In this document: one piece after another, positions 60,752 to 64,000 of the stretch
Layout: each line of letters starts with the position of its first letter
Numbering within the stretch: position 1 is the first letter of the stretch
Assembly: GCA_934670025.1 (NCBI GenBank)
Contig: CAKUOS010000002.1
Location: 13,678-77,677 of the forward strand
Length of the DNA: 64,000 nucleotides
Reading direction: 5' to 3'
Source: an uncultured Oscillospiraceae bacterium
GTDB lineage: Bacteria > Bacillota > Clostridia > Oscillospirales > Oscillospiraceae
Program-made: the position numbers and the translations under genes
Notes under the pieces: generated by a model
What the model was told of the DNA's origin: nothing
Database searches by the model: none
What the model saw: the letters and a program-made list of their open reading frames with translations, nothing else

Positions 60752-60790
60752 AAACAGGAGGAAGAGTTTCTCTTCCTCCTGTTTTCTTTT
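60752..60790 (+). terminator. Terminator of the ABC transporter operon
   Basis: AAACAGGAGGAAGA and TCTTCCTCCTGTTT form a 14-bp stem around GTTTC, followed by TCTTTTT. Before it, 60694-60714 also form a GTTTGAC/GTCAAAC hairpin of unknown use. Confidence 0.92.
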
Positions 60791-60793
60791 TCC

Positions 60794-60842
60794 TTGACAG
60801 GCGCTCCGTTTTCCGCTATTATATAGATACTCGATATATCGA
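60794..60842 (+). promoter_or_regulatory. PadR promoter and palindromic operator
   Basis: TTGACA (60794-60799), 17-base spacer, TATTAT (60817-60822). Downstream, overlapping the likely transcript start, is the perfect palindrome TCGATATATCGA (60831-60842), a typical PadR-like autoregulatory site. Confidence 0.82.
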
Positions 60843-60867
60843 CAATCTATCTATCGGAGGCGTTTGT

Positions 60868-61206
60868 ATGGAATTTGACAAGACGCTGCTGGCCGGCAGC
60901 ACGGGGCTGATGCTCCTGAAGCTGCTCGCCGAGCAGGATATGTACGGCTATCAGATGATCGACGCGCTGCGCCGCCGCTCGGACCACACGTTCGATCTCA
61001 AGGCCGGGACGCTCTATCCGCTGCTGCACACGCTGGAGCAGAAGGGCTTCATCACGGCCTATGAATCGGCCGCCGCGGGCCGCGTGCGGCGCGTATACCG
61101 CCTGACGGACAGCGGAAAAAAGCGGCTGGCCGAAAAAGAGGCCGAGTGGGACGCCTACACCGCGGCAGTCGCAAAGGTTCTGAAGGGAGGCGCGTGCTTT
61201 GGCTGA
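60868..61206 (+). CDS. PadR-family transcriptional regulator
   Basis: The 112-residue regulator starts at ATG 60868 with CGGAGG. It has LMLLKLLAEQDMYGYQMIDAL and the winged-helix KAGTLYPLLHTLEQKGFI, hallmark of PadR. It probably represses itself and the membrane protein gene that overlaps its stop by 8 bases. Confidence 0.93.
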   Translation: MEFDKTLLAGSTGLMLLKLLAEQDMYGYQMIDALRRRSDHTFDLKAGTLYPLLHTLEQKGFITAYESAAAGRVRRVYRLTDSGKKRLAEKEAEWDAYTAAVAKVLKGGACFG

Positions 61207-62494
61207 AGCGTTTGATGCGTATCTCGACGACGTCGGGCGGCAGATCCGCTGGAAGCGCGTGCGCCCGGCCATCCGTGCCGAGCTGCGCGCGCACCTGGAC
61301 GATCAGGCCGAGGCATACCGCGCAGACGGCATGGACGAGGCCGCGGCACAGGCCGAGGCCGTGCGGCAGATGGGCGACGCAGAGGCCGTCGGCCTTGCGC
61401 TTGACCATGCGCACCGGCCGAAAAAACAGACGGCAATTTTGCTGCTTGCGGCGGCCGCGGCCATCCTCGGCGCGTATTTCCGCGTGGAGCTCCGTAACGG
61501 CGGCTCCGGTTCCGCGGGTGCGCTTGCGGCGGTTCTGCTGACGTTCGGGTTCCTTGCGGGCGGATATTTTTCCGATTACCGGCGGCTGGGGCTGCGGCCG
61601 TGGCTGTTTTACGGCGCAGTGCTCGCGCTGAGTGCAGTCTGCGCGCGCCACAGCTTTCCGTTTGGTTCCAGCATTCTTCCCTTCGGCGATCTGAGTGAAT
61701 ACGCCGCGTTTTTCTATCCCGCAGCCTTCGCGCTGGCCGTCTACGCGCTGCGCGGAAGAAAAGGCGGCTTCTGGCTGGCGCTGGCCGCGCTGCTGCCGTT
61801 TTACGGACTGCTGTACTACACCTATTCCACCATTGCGCATCTGCTTGCGGCGCTCGGCTTCACCGTCGTGCTGCTGAGGGCCATCCGCGCGGGCTTCTTC
61901 CGCGTGAAGCGCGGCTGGGCTTACGCGCTCACGCTTCTGCTCTTCGCCGTATCGGCCGTCCTCATCTGGTACAGAGCCTTATCCATGTTTCACGAAAGCG
62001 GCACGCCGTTTTTGAGCCTCGATGATATCCGCAAATGGCGGGAGTCCCTGTCGATGATCCGTCCGGAGCTGCGTTCGTCCTGGAGCAGCCTCTTTACCCC
62101 GTATATGTACGAAACGGGCATCGTGCTGCCGCTGGCCGCGCTGTTCGTGCCGCTGCTTCCGTTTGCCGCGCTGCTGCTCGTGCGCGCGTGGCGGCTGCAA
62201 AACCCGCTTGGGCGGATGCTCTGTCTGTCGACCGGCGCGGTGCTGGCCGTGCGCATCACGCTGCGGCTACTGTATCTGCTCGGCATTTTCCCGCTGTACG
62301 CGATGCTGCCGTTCTGGGACGGGAACGCGCTGTCCATCGCCGACGCGGCGCTGCTCGGGCTGACGCTCTCGGCGCTGCGGCAGTCAAGCTGCCCCGAAGA
62401 CGCGCCAAAGCCGCCCAGACCGGCAAAGCGCCTGTCTGAGCGGCTGGTGGAAGCCGGGAAAATTCTGTTTTACTCCACGCACGTGTGTTTGTGA
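61199..62494 (+). CDS. Multi-pass membrane protein with permease-prefix domain (degenerate FtsW/RodA-like)
   Basis: TTG 61199 with GGAGGCG at 8 bases. Residues 1-75 are a permease-prefix/DUF1700-like domain (AELRAHLDDQAEAYRADGMD, then AEAVRQMGDAEAVG), common next to PadR genes. About ten membrane segments follow; the last two, with NPLGRMLCLSTGAVLAVRI, LGIFPLYAMLPFWDG, resemble the end of SEDS proteins, but the catalytic-region residues of RodA were not recognised. Probably senses or remodels the envelope under PadR control. Confidence 0.7.
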   Translation: MAEAFDAYLDDVGRQIRWKRVRPAIRAELRAHLDDQAEAYRADGMDEAAAQAEAVRQMGDAEAVGLALDHAHRPKKQTAILLLAAAAAILGAYFRVELRNGGSGSAGALAAVLLTFGFLAGGYFSDYRRLGLRPWLFYGAVLALSAVCARHSFPFGSSILPFGDLSEYAAFFYPAAFALAVYALRGRKGGFWLALAALLPFYGLLYYTYSTIAHLLAALGFTVVLLRAIRAGFFRVKRGWAYALTLLLFAVSAVLIWYRALSMFHESGTPFLSLDDIRKWRESLSMIRPELRSSWSSLFTPYMYETGIVLPLAALFVPLLPFAALLLVRAWRLQNPLGRMLCLSTGAVLAVRITLRLLYLLGIFPLYAMLPFWDGNALSIADAALLGLTLSALRQSSCPEDAPKPPRPAKRLSERLVEAGKILFYSTHVCL

Positions 62495-63567
62495 TAGCCT
62501 GCGGCCTCGGCCTGCTCGACCGTGTCAAAATACACGCGGTTGTCCGCGCCCGGGAGCTTCGCGCACGACGGCACGTGGAAGATCTGTGAGTTCTTGTTGC
62601 CGATATACGCCGCCGTCCCTTCGGCTGGCTGACGGCTGGTCGCGTCCGTCGTGACGGTAAGCTCTTTGCCGTCCGACGTGACGATGATCTCGCCAAGCTC
62701 GTCCGTGCGGTAGATCTTCGCGCCAAGCGCCTCCAGCCGCGCCAGCACGTCCGCGCTCGGGTGACCGTAGTCGTTGCCCTCGCCGACGCTGACGACGGCG
62801 ACAGAAGCGTCCACGGCCTCGAGGAACGCCTCGGACGAGCTTGTCGGGCTGCCGTGGTGCCCGGCCTTGAGGACGTCGGCTTTGACGTTCGCCCCGGCGG
62901 CCAGCAGATCTTCCTCGGCCTTCTGCTCCATATCGCCGGTAAAGAGGAAGCTCGTTTCGCCGTAGTCCACGCGCAGGACGAGGCTGCCGTTGTTGGGGTC
63001 GGAATATTCCTGCACCGGGCCGATCACCGTCACGACCGCGCTGCCGAGCGTCCATGTGTCGCCCGTCTCCGGCACCTCGATGGGATGGCCCTGTTCGGCC
63101 GCGTACTTTGCGACGTTGGAAAAGATCTTCGTCGAATACTCCGTGACGCTGGAATACACGTGTTCCGCGGGATACTGCGCCAGCACGCCCGCCAGACCGC
63201 CGCAGTGATCCTCATCCGGGTGCGTATTGACGGCGTAGTCGAGGCTCGTGACGTTCAGGCGGCTCAGGCGCGAGACGAGGAACTGCCCCTCCTCCACCGG
63301 GCCGCCGTCGATGAGCATCGTCTCATCCCCGCAGACGAGCAGAATGCTGTCGCCCTGTCCGACGTCGAGAAAGCGCACCGTCAGCGTCTCATCAGGCGGC
63401 GCTTCCTGCGCCGGGGCAGCCGCCGCGGGCAGCTCGGACGGCGACCCGGCAGGCTCAGCGGGCTCCGCAGATGTGCGGAAATACGTCACGAGCGCAAATA
63501 CGACAATGATCAGCACATACAGCCACAGCGGCATCCGCCGGGCTGATTTTTTCTTCCTTGCGGCCAT
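62470..63567 (-). CDS. ComEC/Rec2-like metallo-beta-lactamase fold protein, membrane-anchored
   Basis: The 365-residue protein has an N-terminal anchor (PLWLYVLIIVVFALVTYF, about 13-30), a Pro/Ala/Glu linker and an MBL domain with LDVGQGDSILL, then NTHPDEDHCGG (metal site), FTGDMEQKA and KAGHHGSPTS. These are the ComEC C-terminal hydrolase motifs. Near the end, YIGNKNSQIFHVPSC with a second Cys (HKHTCVE) is an Ada-type zinc-binding segment. It may be a surface nuclease or phosphodiesterase. It overlaps the preceding convergent gene by 25 bases. Confidence 0.85.
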   Translation of the reverse strand: MAARKKKSARRMPLWLYVLIIVVFALVTYFRTSAEPAEPAGSPSELPAAAAPAQEAPPDETLTVRFLDVGQGDSILLVCGDETMLIDGGPVEEGQFLVSRLSRLNVTSLDYAVNTHPDEDHCGGLAGVLAQYPAEHVYSSVTEYSTKIFSNVAKYAAEQGHPIEVPETGDTWTLGSAVVTVIGPVQEYSDPNNGSLVLRVDYGETSFLFTGDMEQKAEEDLLAAGANVKADVLKAGHHGSPTSSSEAFLEAVDASVAVVSVGEGNDYGHPSADVLARLEALGAKIYRTDELGEIIVTSDGKELTVTTDATSRQPAEGTAAYIGNKNSQIFHVPSCAKLPGADNRVYFDTVEQAEAAGYHKHTCVE

Positions 63568-63628
63568 GTTCCGACCTCCAGCTTTTCTTTTTCTCTATTC
63601 TACCGCATCTTTCCCGCCGCGTCCAGAC

Positions 63629-63672
63629 AAAAAAGAACCCCCTCGGCCATACGCCGAAGGGGAAATTCTTTT
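63629..63672 (-). terminator. Terminator after rplQ
   Basis: On the minus strand CCCCTTCGGC and GCCGAGGGG (loop GTATG) are followed by GTTCTTTTTT. A-rich bases opposite make it possibly bidirectional. Confidence 0.88.
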
Positions 63673-63685
63673 TTCAGGGACCGAA

Positions 63686-64000
63686 TCAGACCAGTTCGAT
63701 GACGGCCATCTCGGCTGCGTCGCCGCGGCGCGGCCCGATGCGGGTCACGCGGGTGTAGCCGCCGTTGCGCTCGGCATACTTCGGGGCGATCTCCTCGAAC
63801 AGCTTGTGCGCGACGTCTTCCTTGGTGATATACGCCAGAGCCTTGCGGTAGTTGGCCAAGCCCTTCTTCTTGCCAAGGGTGATCATCTTCTCGACGACGG
63901 GCTGAACTTCCTTCGCGCGGGTGAAGGTGGTCTCCATCTTGCCGTTTTCGAGCAGGTATGTGGTCATAGCCCGGAGCATCGCCTTGCGCTGGTCGCTGGT
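63686..64000 (-). CDS. rplQ: 50S ribosomal protein L17 (5' end outside window)
   Basis: 104 C-terminal residues are visible: [20 protein letters not shown] at the window end, [19 protein letters not shown] and [21 protein letters not shown], all diagnostic for L17. The start (about a dozen residues) is cut off. It lies at the end of the rpoA-rplQ operon in most Firmicutes. Confidence 0.95.
   Translation of the reverse strand, partial: TSDQRKAMLRAMTTYLLENGKMETTFTRAKEVQPVVEKMITLGKKKGLANYRKALAYITKEDVAHKLFEEIAPKYAERNGGYTRVTRIGPRRGDAAEMAVIELV

Overview
The window looks like a chromosomal segment of a GC-rich anaerobic Firmicute of class Clostridia. I would guess Oscillospiraceae (an Oscillibacter, Flavonifractor or Dysosmobacter relative) from protein style, strong AGGAGG ribosome binding sites, frequent TTG starts and gene content; the genus is not proven. 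About 35.8 kb at the left is a contractile-tailed prophage whose left end lies outside the window. The remaining 28 kb is host chromosome.

Prophage, plus strand 1-32061. The order is: end of an early gene, a structured non-coding leader (604-891), terminase (Nu1-like and GpA-like), portal, a ClpP-type head protease with a nested scaffold, decoration and capsid proteins (lambda-like head), neck proteins, sheath and tube, tail chaperones joined by a -1 frameshift, tape measure, and P2-like baseplate genes (X, D, V-like, U, gp25/W, J, I). After the first fibre gene comes a radical SAM maturase with a 240-residue protein carrying a Cys-X2/3 repeat. Two more fibre genes follow. The second is the target of a diversity-generating retroelement (DGR): variable repeat, template repeat and reverse transcriptase at 27843-29590, with all 16 counted mismatches between 27848 and 27979 at template adenines. 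Small tail-end proteins, an LLH-type holin and a cysteine-peptidase/SLH endolysin close the late operon at a strong terminator.

Prophage, minus strand 32225-34374, holds seven small early or accessory genes. They diverge at 34422-34521 from plus-strand HTH regulators through two facing promoters that share a TTGACA-WWW-TCAAC pseudo-palindrome. A second minus-strand Xre-type regulator lies at 35069-35323. No integrase or attachment site was identified in the window.

Host part. The minus-strand rplM-rpsI operon (36-36.8 kb) and rplQ (63.7 kb, cut by the window end) keep their usual relative order and direction but are 27 kb apart. Between them are ttcA, a lipoprotein, a MATE exporter, a DEAD-box helicase, dprA-like and transglutaminase-like genes, and an eight-gene minus-strand sugar-acid operon (52364 to 44086). 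That operon encodes two SDRs, a TIM-barrel isomerase, a zinc dehydrogenase, a PfkB kinase, 6-phosphogluconate dehydrogenase, a LarA-family racemase/epimerase and a 2-hydroxyacid dehydrogenase. It diverges from a GntR regulator, with two identical 15-bp operator-like repeats between them. Next come an acetoacetate-decarboxylase-fold protein, a PEP mutase/isocitrate-lyase-fold enzyme, a HisC-like aminotransferase, a DeoR regulator and a polar amino-acid ABC transporter. A PadR regulator with a permease-prefix membrane protein and a ComEC-like metallo-beta-lactamase lipoprotein-style protein complete the region.

The two most unusual elements are the radical SAM/Cys-repeat pair embedded in the tail-fibre genes and the intact DGR just downstream. 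Together they suggest a phage that both chemically modifies and diversifies its distal tail proteins; the first part is inference.
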